Part shown: positions 1 through 7,550 of the stretch, one piece after another
Numbering within the stretch: position 1 is the first letter of the stretch
Layout: every line of letters begins with the position of its first letter
The notes under the pieces: generated by a model
The model's database searches: none
What the model saw: only the letters and a program-made list of their open reading frames with translations
Told to the model about the DNA's origin: nothing
Source: Lentisalinibacter orientalis
GTDB lineage: Bacteria > Pseudomonadota > Gammaproteobacteria > Steroidobacterales > Woeseiaceae
Assembly: GCF_040706535.1 (NCBI RefSeq)
Contig: NZ_JAPDRJ010000001.1
Span: 1,736,001 to 1,800,000, forward strand
Direction: 5' to 3'
Length of the DNA stretch: 64,000 nt
Made by a program: the position numbers and the translations under genes

Positions 1-1125
1 GAACGCCACCATGGTCGTGAGCGCCGTATAGAGCGCCGGATAGAACTTGTTCCGCACCGTCTCGCGTACCAGCTCCCGCTGGCCGGCGTCCGGACGCTCG
101 CGGTGCAGCTCCCGGTGACGCACCACCAGATGCACGTTCAGCGACAGTGTCAGGATCAGCATCAGCGAGACGAAGTTGGACGACACCACCGTGACCGGCC
201 ACTGCACGAGGCCCAGGAAACCGATCATGCCGAGCACGGCTGCGGCGCAGGTCGTCAGCGGCAGCACGACCCAGCGCAGCCGGCGGAAGATGACGGCGAG
301 AAGGGCGATCAGTGCCACGGCGAGGCCGATGCCGAATACGATCAGGTCGCGGCGGATGAAGTCCACGAGGTCGGCCGCGATCATCGGCAGCCCCCCCAGG
401 TGCAGCTCGGTGCCGTCCCGGTAGTTGTCGACGATGCCCCGCACCGTCGCGATGGTGCGATGCAGTTGGATCTGCTGGGACTCGCGGCGTTCGCGGATGC
501 GCTGCTCCACCTCGGCCAGCGCCGCTGACTCCTCGGCGGTGAGATCGCGCTCGAGGCGGATCTCGCGCAGATCGGCGCGTCGGTTCAGCAGCTTCGTGTA
601 GGCCTCGTCCTGCTGCAGGTTCACCTGCAGCGCGGTGGTGCCGCCGTCCGGACTCATCAGGCGGTTGCGGTAGAGTGGGCTGGTGGTCAGCTCCTCGCGC
701 GCGAGTTCGCGGTCGACCTGTGCGGAGAGCAGGGTCGGCGCGCCGTCGGCGAGTTCCCGCGGGCCGAGCGGCGGGCTCTGCAGCAGCGGCACGTCGAGGA
801 TGGAGACCACGGAGACCACGCCCGGCGCGCCCGCGAGTTCGTCCCGCAGCTTGCCGAGGTCGTCGAGGACGGCATCGGAGAAGAGATCGCCGGACGGCGT
901 AAACGTGAGGATGAGAAAGTCGTCGGAGCCGTAGCGCGCGCGGATGGCCCGGTAATAGCGGACGCCGGTATCGCTCTCCAGCAGCAGCGAATCGCTGGAG
1001 GTGTCCAGCGCGAAGTCGGGCGCACGGCTGGCGAGCAGGCCCACGGCAAGCACCGTGATCAGCAGCGTGATTACGGGTCGGCCCAGGACCAGGGAATCGT
1101 ACAGAGACAGTGTCGCCTTACGCAT
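1..1125 (-). CDS. MMPL/RND-family exporter, N-terminal part (truncated by window edge)
   Basis: Reading leftward from an ATG at 1125 the frame stays open to base 1, giving the first 375 residues. Visible parts are a short cytoplasmic start, a first membrane helix at about residues 17-36, a large periplasmic domain beginning with SDSLLLE, and from about residue 245 a cluster of hydrophobic helices containing a GLPMIAADL-type stretch. This is the layout of one half of an MMPL/RND hydrophobe exporter (sterol, lipid or hopanoid transporter-like proteins share it). The second half lies outside the window. Substrate cannot be read from this part. An outer-membrane lipoprotein partner may lie beyond the left edge, which is inference. 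Confidence 0.85.
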   Translation of the reverse strand, partial: MRKATLSLYDSLVLGRPVITLLITVLAVGLLASRAPDFALDTSSDSLLLESDTGVRYYRAIRARYGSDDFLILTFTPSGDLFSDAVLDDLGKLRDELAGAPGVVSVVSILDVPLLQSPPLGPRELADGAPTLLSAQVDRELAREELTTSPLYRNRLMSPDGGTTALQVNLQQDEAYTKLLNRRADLREIRLERDLTAEESAALAEVEQRIRERRESQQIQLHRTIATVRGIVDNYRDGTELHLGGLPMIAADLVDFIRRDLIVFGIGLAVALIALLAVIFRRLRWVVLPLTTCAAAVLGMIGFLGLVQWPVTVVSSNFVSLMLILTLSLNVHLVVRHRELHRERPDAGQRELVRETVRNKFYPALYTALTTMVAF

Positions 1126-1433
1126 CCGCGTCCGCCGTCCGGGCTGCTCGCCGCATCTTTCCCGCCCCCTTCCGCTGGATCACGTCTCGTCGGGTTCCTT
1201 CCCATCGCATCGACACCAGTATAGAGAGTTTCCGGACCCAGCCACAGCCGCATCGGCGGGAGTCAGATTCTGCATGCCGGGGGTGCAGATTCTGCATGCC
1301 GCAGCCGGCCGGACCGCTGGCACCCGGCCGCGGACCCGCTCCCGGGGCGCCTGCCGCGCTGCGGGCACAACGGCATGGAACTTGCTCCTTTCCCGGTGAG
1401 GACGAAATTCGACCACCGAAAGGAGAAGGAAGC
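1126..1433. other. 308-bp intergenic region between the divergent exporter and dodecin genes
   Basis: No convincing reading frame or RNA gene. It holds the paired direct repeat described separately and a purine-rich Shine-Dalgarno (AAAGGAGAAGG, ending at 1429) just before dodecin. A weak -10-like TATAGA occurs at 1220-1225 without a good -35. Confidence 0.5.
1264..1301. promoter_or_regulatory. Paired 16-bp direct repeat, candidate operator
   Basis: CAGATTCTGCATGCCG occurs at 1264-1279 and again at 1286-1301, exactly 22 bp apart (about two helical turns). Each copy contains the small dyad CAGA-T-TCTG and the palindrome GCATGC. The position, in the divergent exporter/dodecin intergenic region, suits a transcription-factor site. 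The regulator is unknown. Confidence 0.4.
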
Positions 1434-1640
1434 ATGTCAGTAGTGAAAGTGACCGAGATCATGTGCGATTCGAAGGAGAGCTTCGAAGACGCCATCAACG
1501 ACGGCATCGCCCGGGCGAGCAAGACCGTCCACAACATCCAGTCGGCCTGGATCAAGGAGCAGAAGGTCGTCGTGGCGAACGACAAGGTCGCCGAGTACCG
1601 CGTGGCCATGAAGGTCAGCTTCCTCGTGGACGACAAATAG
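1434..1640 (+). CDS. Dodecin (flavin-storage protein)
   Basis: A 68-residue protein, the usual dodecin length. Dodecins form hollow dodecamers that bind stacked pairs of flavins and buffer free flavin in the cytoplasm. It shows the family pattern: a VVKVTEI first strand, a helix ending in ARASKTVHNI, the flavin-stacking tryptophan W39 in SAWIKEQ, and a last strand YRVAMKVSFLVDD. The start is fixed by a strong Shine-Dalgarno 4-5 bases upstream. It is followed after 13 bp by a baeRF-type gene in the same direction, so the two are probably co-transcribed. Confidence 0.95.
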   Translation: MSVVKVTEIMCDSKESFEDAINDGIARASKTVHNIQSAWIKEQKVVVANDKVAEYRVAMKVSFLVDDK

Positions 1641-1653
1641 CCGGACGGATCCT

Positions 1654-2847
1654 GTGACTGACAAACGCATCACCGGGACGGACGACGGCACACTGCGCGA
1701 GATCGCCGCGGACCGCGGCGAGACGCCTCATGTCACCGTCGTCGTCCCGTCGACGGCGCTGCCCTCCGAGCGGCAGGAGAACGAGATACGCCTGAAGAAT
1801 GCCATCGCCGAGGCGGATGCCCAGCTACAGACGCTCGGCCTGGACGACCGGCGCCGCGGCGCCGTGCTGGGCCCGCTCATCGAGGCGAGAGACGGCGGCA
1901 CGTTCTGGCCCGAGGAGCCGCTGGACGGCGGCCTGGCGGCCTACACCACGGGCAGCGGCCTGACCCGCATCACGCTGCCGCAGCGGCCGCGGGAGCTGAC
2001 CGTGGTCGGCTGGCGTTTCCATCTGAAACCGGTACTGCAGGCGAAGAGCCTCACCGGTCCGTTCGCGTTGCTCGCCATCAGCCAGAACGACGTGCGGCTG
2101 TTCGAGGGCGATTACGATGGCCATCTTGATCACCATAGCGATCGCCGCGGCCTGCGGCAGCTGGACCTCGCCGGCCGGGCTCCCCGCTCGCTGGAGGAGT
2201 CCGCGGGACGCGATCTGACCGAGCCCAACCTGCAGCACCACGCGGGGCATCGCGGCAGTTCGGAAGCCATCTATCACACCCACGGCGGCGGCAAGGACGA
2301 CGTGACGCCGGAGCTGAAGCGTTTCCTGCGCGAGGTCGACAGCGCAGTGCAGGATTTCCTGCCGCACCGTGAAGCACCGCTGGTGCTGGCCGGCGTGGAG
2401 TCGCTGCTCGCGCTCTACCGGCAGGTGAGCGACCTGCCGGCAATACTGGAAGACGATTTGCACGGCAACGTGGAACACCTCTCTGCGGCGGAGCTGCACG
2501 AACGCGCCCGCGAGCTGATGGAGCGCCACCAGTTGCGGGACGATCGGAACGCCGCGGCGGCCCTGGCCGATGCAGTGGGCAGCGGCAGCGCGACCGACAG
2601 CATCGACAAAGCCCTGCTCGCCACGCTGGAAGGACGCGTCAGCGAGATCGTGGTCGCCGGCGACCGGGAAGACTGGGGCTACGTCGACGAAGGCGCCCAC
2701 GAGGTACGCCACCGGGACGAACTGCCGAGAGAGGATCTCCTCGACCGCGCCGCGGTGGAGACCTGGCTGCACGGCGGCCGCGTGCGGGTGCTGCCGGCGG
2801 AAGCCCTGCCCGGCGAGCGGCTGGTCTGCGCCTCCCTCCGCTACTGA
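1654..2847 (+). CDS. baeRF family 3-like protein (bacterial archaeo-eukaryotic release-factor fold)
   Basis: A 397-residue soluble protein starting at GTG 1654. The order of elements (VTVVVPST near the N terminus, WRFHLKPVL followed by FALLAISQNDVRLFEGD in the middle, then a YHTHGGGKDD segment and a C-terminal VLAGVESLLALYRQVSDLPAILED domain) matches proteins annotated as baeRF3, relatives of the eRF1/Dom34 fold. Such proteins are predicted to act on stalled or hibernating ribosomes, but this is not established for this subfamily. It lies 13 bp after dodecin. A REP sequence begins only 6 bp after its stop codon. Confidence 0.75.
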   Translation: MTDKRITGTDDGTLREIAADRGETPHVTVVVPSTALPSERQENEIRLKNAIAEADAQLQTLGLDDRRRGAVLGPLIEARDGGTFWPEEPLDGGLAAYTTGSGLTRITLPQRPRELTVVGWRFHLKPVLQAKSLTGPFALLAISQNDVRLFEGDYDGHLDHHSDRRGLRQLDLAGRAPRSLEESAGRDLTEPNLQHHAGHRGSSEAIYHTHGGGKDDVTPELKRFLREVDSAVQDFLPHREAPLVLAGVESLLALYRQVSDLPAILEDDLHGNVEHLSAAELHERARELMERHQLRDDRNAAAALADAVGSGSATDSIDKALLATLEGRVSEIVVAGDREDWGYVDEGAHEVRHRDELPREDLLDRAAVETWLHGGRVRVLPAEALPGERLVCASLRY

Positions 2848-2853
2848 CCCCGC

Positions 2854-3297
2854 GTAGGAGGGCCTTCAGGCCCGATCCGCCCTTTTTGGCTCGCACCACC
2901 TTCTCCTGACTTTGGCACGCCATCGGGTGGACACGGGGTTGCGGGGACGCTCATGTGGGAGGGGCTTCAGCCCCGATTTTCGTCTGAGTTGGCCGCGCGC
3001 TAATCGGGGCTGAAGCCCCTCCTACATGCCCATCGAAGCCGTCCTGCATCCAGGACGACCCCGCAACCCTCACCCACCCGCTGACGGGCCCGTAGGCGAC
3101 AGGCTTGGCACCAATCAGCAGGCGCTCCTGACGGGCAGCTCCGTCACGCCACCGCGAGGCGGCCGTCATGCGGGGGTATCCATCGCCGCGACCTTTTGTC
3201 GGGACCAAGATGGATACCCCCGCAGGGCGGCCACGAAAGAAGGGAATCGGGCCTGAAGGCCCTCCCACAGCGGGATTGGGCCTGAAGGCCCTCCTAC
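2854..3297. repeat. Composite REP element, copy A
   Basis: A 444-bp non-coding block made of five REP-type palindromes (GGGCCTTCAGGCCC or GGGGCTTCAGCCCC cores flanked by GTAGGAG) at 2854-2876, 2955-2977, 3003-3025 (inverted), 3246-3268 (inverted) and 3275-3297 (inverted). The central inverted pair is enclosed by longer imperfect inverted arms (about 2918-2948 and 3049-3087). To the right is the conserved hairpin block 3161-3233. The same architecture recurs at 56063-56481. REPs with a GTAG head are typically moved by RAYT-type transposases; none is encoded in this window. Confidence 0.85.
3161..3233. repeat. Conserved 73-bp hairpin block, copy A
   Basis: Perfect 16-bp stem TGCGGGGGTATCCATC (3169-3184) paired with its complement at 3209-3224, with a 24-nt loop that itself contains CGAC-CTTTT-GTCG. 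The outer bases GGCC...GGCC extend the pairing. The block is identical to 56358-56430 except for one loop base. Confidence 0.85.
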
Positions 3298-3370
3298 GAT
3301 TGGGCGTAGAATGTGACCCCGGAGCGGCGGCCGCGCCGTTGGCACTACGCCAGAGCACGGGAGGAAGGGC

Positions 3371-6300
3371 ATGAGGATCGGGCTGCGGGTGTGTTTGCTG
3401 TTTGTGGCGGCCTCGGCCGCTGTCCTTCCCGCGGCCGCGGCGACTGCCGCCCCGGCCTGGGTGCCGCAGGACCTGAGGGACTGGGTGCCCTGGGTGACGC
3501 GGGGCAGCGAATACCGCGAATGTCCGTTCCTGCTCGGCACACGCGCGCAGTCCGAGTCGGACTTCCGCTGTGCCTGGCCCGGCACGCTGCGTCTCGAGGT
3601 GGACGGCCGCGGTGCCCGGTTCGAGCAATCCTGGGAGGTCTTCGCCGCCGAGCAGTGGGTGCCGTTGCCGGGAGACGCCGAGCACTGGCCCGCCGTCGTC
3701 GAGGTCGACGGCCGATCTGCCACCGTATTCGAGCACGGTGCCCGCCCGGCGCTACGGCTCGCCCCGGGCCGCTACCGGGTCGGCGGGCGCTTCGACTGGC
3801 AGGGCCGGCCGCGCACGCTCGCCATACCGACCGAGACCGGCCTGCTGGCCCTGACCGTCGACGGCGAGCCCGTCCTGCAGCCGCGGCGTGACGACGGCAC
3901 CCTGTTCCTGGCACGGGATGAGGGTGCGTCGCCGCGGGAGGATGCGCTCGGCATCCAGGTGTATCGGCTCGTGGAGGATGCCGTGCCGACGCGGCTCACC
4001 ACCCGTCTGCAGCTGGAAGCTGCCGGCCGGGTACGGGAAGTGACCCTGGGGCCGATGCTGCCGGCCGGCTTCGTGCCCCAGTCGCTGGCCGCGCCGATGC
4101 CCGCACGCCTGGATCCGGAAGGCACGCTCACGCTGCAGATCCGCCCCGGCCGCTGGACGGTGGAGCTGGTCGGCCGGGCGGACACCCTGGTGGAAGAGAT
4201 TCCACGGCCGTCCGCCGGCAGTGCCTGGCCCGGCACCGAGATCTGGAGTTACCGGGCCGACGAACGCCTGCGCGTCGCGGTACCGGTCGGTATGACCACC
4301 GTGGATCCGGCACAGGCCGGTGTGCCCGCCCCCTGGGGCGCGCTGCCGGCGTTCGCTGTCGCCGTAGGCGATGCGTTCATGCTGGAGCAGCGCCGCCGGG
4401 GCGGGCTGCCCGGCGACAACGCGCTCAGTGTCGAACGCCAGCTGTGGCTCGACTTCGACGGCGAGGGATTCACCGCGCTGGATCAGGTGCGCGGCACGTT
4501 GCAGCGGGACTGGCGTCTGAATCTGACTCCCCCGTGGGAGCTCCTCGGCGCCCGCGACGGCCGCGGTGACGCCCTGCTGGTCACCCACACTCCGGACGGC
4601 GATGCGCGCGGGGTCGAGTGGCGGGAGCGTGACGTTTCCCTGCAGGCGCTCAGCCGACTCCCGGACGCGGCCGGCATTCCGGTCACTGGCTGGTCGCAGA
4701 GGCTGGCCAGTCTGAATGCGACGGTCCACCTGCCGCCGGGCTACCGGCTGGGTGCCGCCGTCGGCGCCGACAGCGCGCCCGGCGCCTGGCTGAGCCGCTG
4801 GCGGCTCCTCGACCTGTTCGTCGTGCTGCTGTCGGCCGCCGCCGCGAGCAAGCTCTACGGCCGTGCGGCCGGCGCCGTGGCCCTGGTCACGCTCGTGCTC
4901 ATCCATCAGGACCTGCCCGTCTTCTCCTGGTTGCTCCTGAACCTGCTCGCCGCGGTTGCCCTGGCCCGTGCGGCGCCGGAGGGACGGCTGCGCCAGCTCG
5001 CGCGCTGGTACCGCCACGGCAGCATGGCGGCGCTGGCGCTCCTGTTCGTGCCGTTCGCCGTGAACCAGATCCGCTACACCCTGTATCCCCAGCTCGAGGC
5101 GTCCGCGGCCTATGCGCCGGCGCGGCTGCCGACGGCCGCGCCCGCCCGGGCGGTCATGGAAATGAAAAAAGCGGCGGAGTCGCGGGTTGGCGCCGATGCG
5201 CGGCTCGAGGTAACCGGCCAGTCCGTCGACCAGGTCGCTGCCGGGACGCCGCCGGTCGCTGCGCCGACGCGACCGGCCGTCGATCAGCGCTACGCGCCGG
5301 GCGCGCGGGTCCAGACCGGTCCGGGCATCCCGGACTGGCGCTGGAATACCTACCCGCTGCGCTGGAGCGGGCCGGTGGAGCCGGGACAGACGATGCGCCT
5401 GGTGATCCTGCCCCGCTGGGCCGTCGCGCTGTGGCGCGTGCTCATGCTGGGACTCGGACTGGCCGTGCTGTGGTGGGTCGGGCGCGACACGATCGAGGCC
5501 CTGCGAAAGCTGCGTCTGCCGGTCGGCGGAAACGCGGGCGCGGCCTTGCCGCTGGCGATGTTGAGCGTGATGCTGGCCGCATCGATGCCGGGCGACCTGC
5601 GCGCGGAAACGCCATCACCGGTGTTGCTGGAGGAGCTGCGTCAGCGGTTGCTGGCAGCGCCGGAGTGCGTGCCCGACTGTGCCGTGATCGACACGGCCGG
5701 CGTGGTGGCGACCGGAGATCGGCTCGAGATCCTGCTGGTCATCAACGCGCTGGAGGCCGTCGCCGTGCCGGTGCCGGGCTCCGAGCAGGGCTGGCTGCCC
5801 GGGAGCGTCACCGTCGACGGGCAGTCGCCCGGGCGGGTGCTGCGGCATCCGGACGGCACGCTGTGGCTGGCCGTGGAAGCGGGTGCGCATCGTATCGCGC
5901 TCGGCGGCCGGTTGCCGGATGCCGAGCGGGTGGAGATCGCATTCCCGCTGGTGCCGAAACGTCTCAGCGTGCAGGCCAGCGGATGGACGGTAGCCGGACT
6001 GCGCGGCGAACGGCTGGTGGCGGATGCCCTCGAGCTGCGCCGCGACCGGCCGGCGGAGGAGGCCGCGGAGCCGGCCCTCGAAGGCGGGCGGTTCCCCGAC
6101 TATCTGCGCGTTGCGCGCACCGTCACGCTGGGTCTCGACTGGTCGGTCACCACCCGCGTCACCCGAGTGGCACCCGCGGAAGGGGCCATCAACGCGCAGA
6201 TTCCGCTGCTGCCGGGCGAGTCCGTGGTCACGGACGGGATCGCGGTGGAAGGCGGGCGCGTGCAGGTGGCGCTCGGCAGCGGTCAGGACGGTCTCGTCTG

Positions 6301-7429
6301 GCGTTCCTCGCTGGACCGTTCGGAATCACTGACCCTGCGCGCGCCCGCGGATGCGCCCTGGAGCGAACGCTGGCAGTTTCAGGTGGGCAGTCCGTGGCAC
6401 GCGACCCTGGACGGCGTGCCCGTCTACGAGATCGGCGATCAGGTCTGGCAACCCGTGTTCCTGCCGCTGCCCGGCGAGGCGCTGACGGTGGAGATCAGCC
6501 GGCCGGACGCCGTCGACGGCGCACTGCTGGCGGTGGACCGCGTGTCGATGCACACCCGCTACGGAGCCCGTTCCGCGGAGACGACGCTGGAGTTCGACTA
6601 TCGCTCGTCGCTGGGCGGCCCCCACGTCATCACGCTGCCGGACGGGGCGGAGGTGACGCGCCTGCAGCAGGATGGCAGCGAGTTGCCGGTACCCGGGCCG
6701 GACGACGCCGTGCGCATCCCGACTCTCCCCGGCAGCCATGCCGTGCAGATGTCGTGGCGGCAGGACGTTACGATGGACCGTCGCGCGGAGATTCCCGCGG
6801 TCGATCTCGCGGCGCCGGTCTCGAATATCTCCGTCAGCGCCGAGATGCCGCGCAACCGCTGGCTGCTGGGCACCAGCGGTCCGATCGTGGGACCTGCCGT
6901 GCTCTACTGGCCGGCGCTGGCGGCGCTGGTCCTCGTCGCGGCCGCGCTGGGCCGCACCCGCCTGACGCCGCTGAGGACCCATCACTGGTTCCTGCTCGGT
7001 CTGGGATTCAGCACGTTTGCCTGGCCCACCTATGCGCTGGTCGCGGGCTGGCTGCTGGCCATGGGCTGGCGGGAGCGCTGGGCCGAGGATCTCGCCGACA
7101 ACGAATTCCGGGCCAAGCAGGCGGCCGTGGGCGTCCTGTCGGTGGCCGCACTCGCGGCGCTCGTGCTGAGCATCCCGGTGGGCCTGCTGGGCACGCCCGA
7201 CATGCACATCATGGGCAACGGTTCATTCGGCTACCAGATGAACTGGTTTCAGGACCGCAGCGAGGGCGCGCTGCCGGCAGCGGGTATTTTTTCTCTGCCG
7301 CTGTGGATCTACAAGGTCGCCATATTGCTGTGGGCGCTGTGGCTGGCGTTCGCTCTCATCCGCTGGCTGCCCTGGGCCTGGCGTGCGTTCAGCCGAGGCG
7401 GGATCTGGCTCGGCCGCGCAAATACGTAG
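3371..7429 (+). CDS. Large two-halved envelope membrane protein of unknown function
   Basis: 1352 residues; start chosen at the ATG preceded by GGAGGAAGG. A signal peptide (about residues 1-26) leads to a beta-rich extracytoplasmic region to about 470. Hydrophobic helices follow at about 472-535, 550-573 and 683-704. A second signal-like hydrophobic stretch (about 724-745) starts a second beta-rich region to about 1170, and more helices at about 1174-1345 end the protein. The two extracytoplasmic regions resemble each other (for example VPLPGDAEHWPAVVEVDG in the first and VPVPGSEQGWLPGSVTVDG in the second, each preceded by a Cys pair), suggesting tandem duplication or fusion. I do not recognise the family. 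The TAG stop lies inside a REP sequence. Confidence 0.8.
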   Translation: MRIGLRVCLLFVAASAAVLPAAAATAAPAWVPQDLRDWVPWVTRGSEYRECPFLLGTRAQSESDFRCAWPGTLRLEVDGRGARFEQSWEVFAAEQWVPLPGDAEHWPAVVEVDGRSATVFEHGARPALRLAPGRYRVGGRFDWQGRPRTLAIPTETGLLALTVDGEPVLQPRRDDGTLFLARDEGASPREDALGIQVYRLVEDAVPTRLTTRLQLEAAGRVREVTLGPMLPAGFVPQSLAAPMPARLDPEGTLTLQIRPGRWTVELVGRADTLVEEIPRPSAGSAWPGTEIWSYRADERLRVAVPVGMTTVDPAQAGVPAPWGALPAFAVAVGDAFMLEQRRRGGLPGDNALSVERQLWLDFDGEGFTALDQVRGTLQRDWRLNLTPPWELLGARDGRGDALLVTHTPDGDARGVEWRERDVSLQALSRLPDAAGIPVTGWSQRLASLNATVHLPPGYRLGAAVGADSAPGAWLSRWRLLDLFVVLLSAAAASKLYGRAAGAVALVTLVLIHQDLPVFSWLLLNLLAAVALARAAPEGRLRQLARWYRHGSMAALALLFVPFAVNQIRYTLYPQLEASAAYAPARLPTAAPARAVMEMKKAAESRVGADARLEVTGQSVDQVAAGTPPVAAPTRPAVDQRYAPGARVQTGPGIPDWRWNTYPLRWSGPVEPGQTMRLVILPRWAVALWRVLMLGLGLAVLWWVGRDTIEALRKLRLPVGGNAGAALPLAMLSVMLAASMPGDLRAETPSPVLLEELRQRLLAAPECVPDCAVIDTAGVVATGDRLEILLVINALEAVAVPVPGSEQGWLPGSVTVDGQSPGRVLRHPDGTLWLAVEAGAHRIALGGRLPDAERVEIAFPLVPKRLSVQASGWTVAGLRGERLVADALELRRDRPAEEAAEPALEGGRFPDYLRVARTVTLGLDWSVTTRVTRVAPAEGAINAQIPLLPGESVVTDGIAVEGGRVQVALGSGQDGLVWRSSLDRSESLTLRAPADAPWSERWQFQVGSPWHATLDGVPVYEIGDQVWQPVFLPLPGEALTVEISRPDAVDGALLAVDRVSMHTRYGARSAETTLEFDYRSSLGGPHVITLPDGAEVTRLQQDGSELPVPGPDDAVRIPTLPGSHAVQMSWRQDVTMDRRAEIPAVDLAAPVSNISVSAEMPRNRWLLGTSGPIVGPAVLYWPALAALVLVAAALGRTRLTPLRTHHWFLLGLGFSTFAWPTYALVAGWLLAMGWRERWAEDLADNEFRAKQAAVGVLSVAALAALVLSIPVGLLGTPDMHIMGNGSFGYQMNWFQDRSEGALPAAGIFSLPLWIYKVAILLWALWLAFALIRWLPWAWRAFSRGGIWLGRANT

Positions 7430-7529
7430 GAGGGCCTTCAGGCCCGACCCCGAATGGGCATGTAGGAGGGGCTTCAGCCCCGATAGCCCCGATCCGGCTT
7501 GCCTGGATCGGGGCTGAAGCCCCTCCTAC
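7426..7529. repeat. REP cluster between convergent genes
   Basis: Three REP palindromes: 7426-7447 (GGGCCTTCAGGCCC core; its GTAG supplies the stop codon of the 1352-residue protein), 7462-7484 (GGGGCTTCAGCCCC core), and 7507-7529 (same core, inverted). The last two form a BIME-like inverted pair that could fold into a long stem and may help end transcription between the convergent genes. Confidence 0.85.
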
Positions 7530-7550
7530 CCGTCCTCCTGCCCGGGCACG

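Noticed and set aside
687..1049. Minus-strand 120-codon frame near the left edge
   Set aside because: It is out of frame with the MMPL exporter, whose frame stays open to the edge and shows membrane helices; the alternative is Arg/Ser-rich.
2854..3297. Possible CRISPR array
   Set aside because: The repeats are palindromic REPs of about 23 bp in both orientations with irregular spacing, and there are no cas genes.
3026..3374. Short frames inside the composite repeats (for example 3026-3256 and 3168-3374)
   Set aside because: They translate the palindromes themselves; stops and starts are not conserved between copies A and B.
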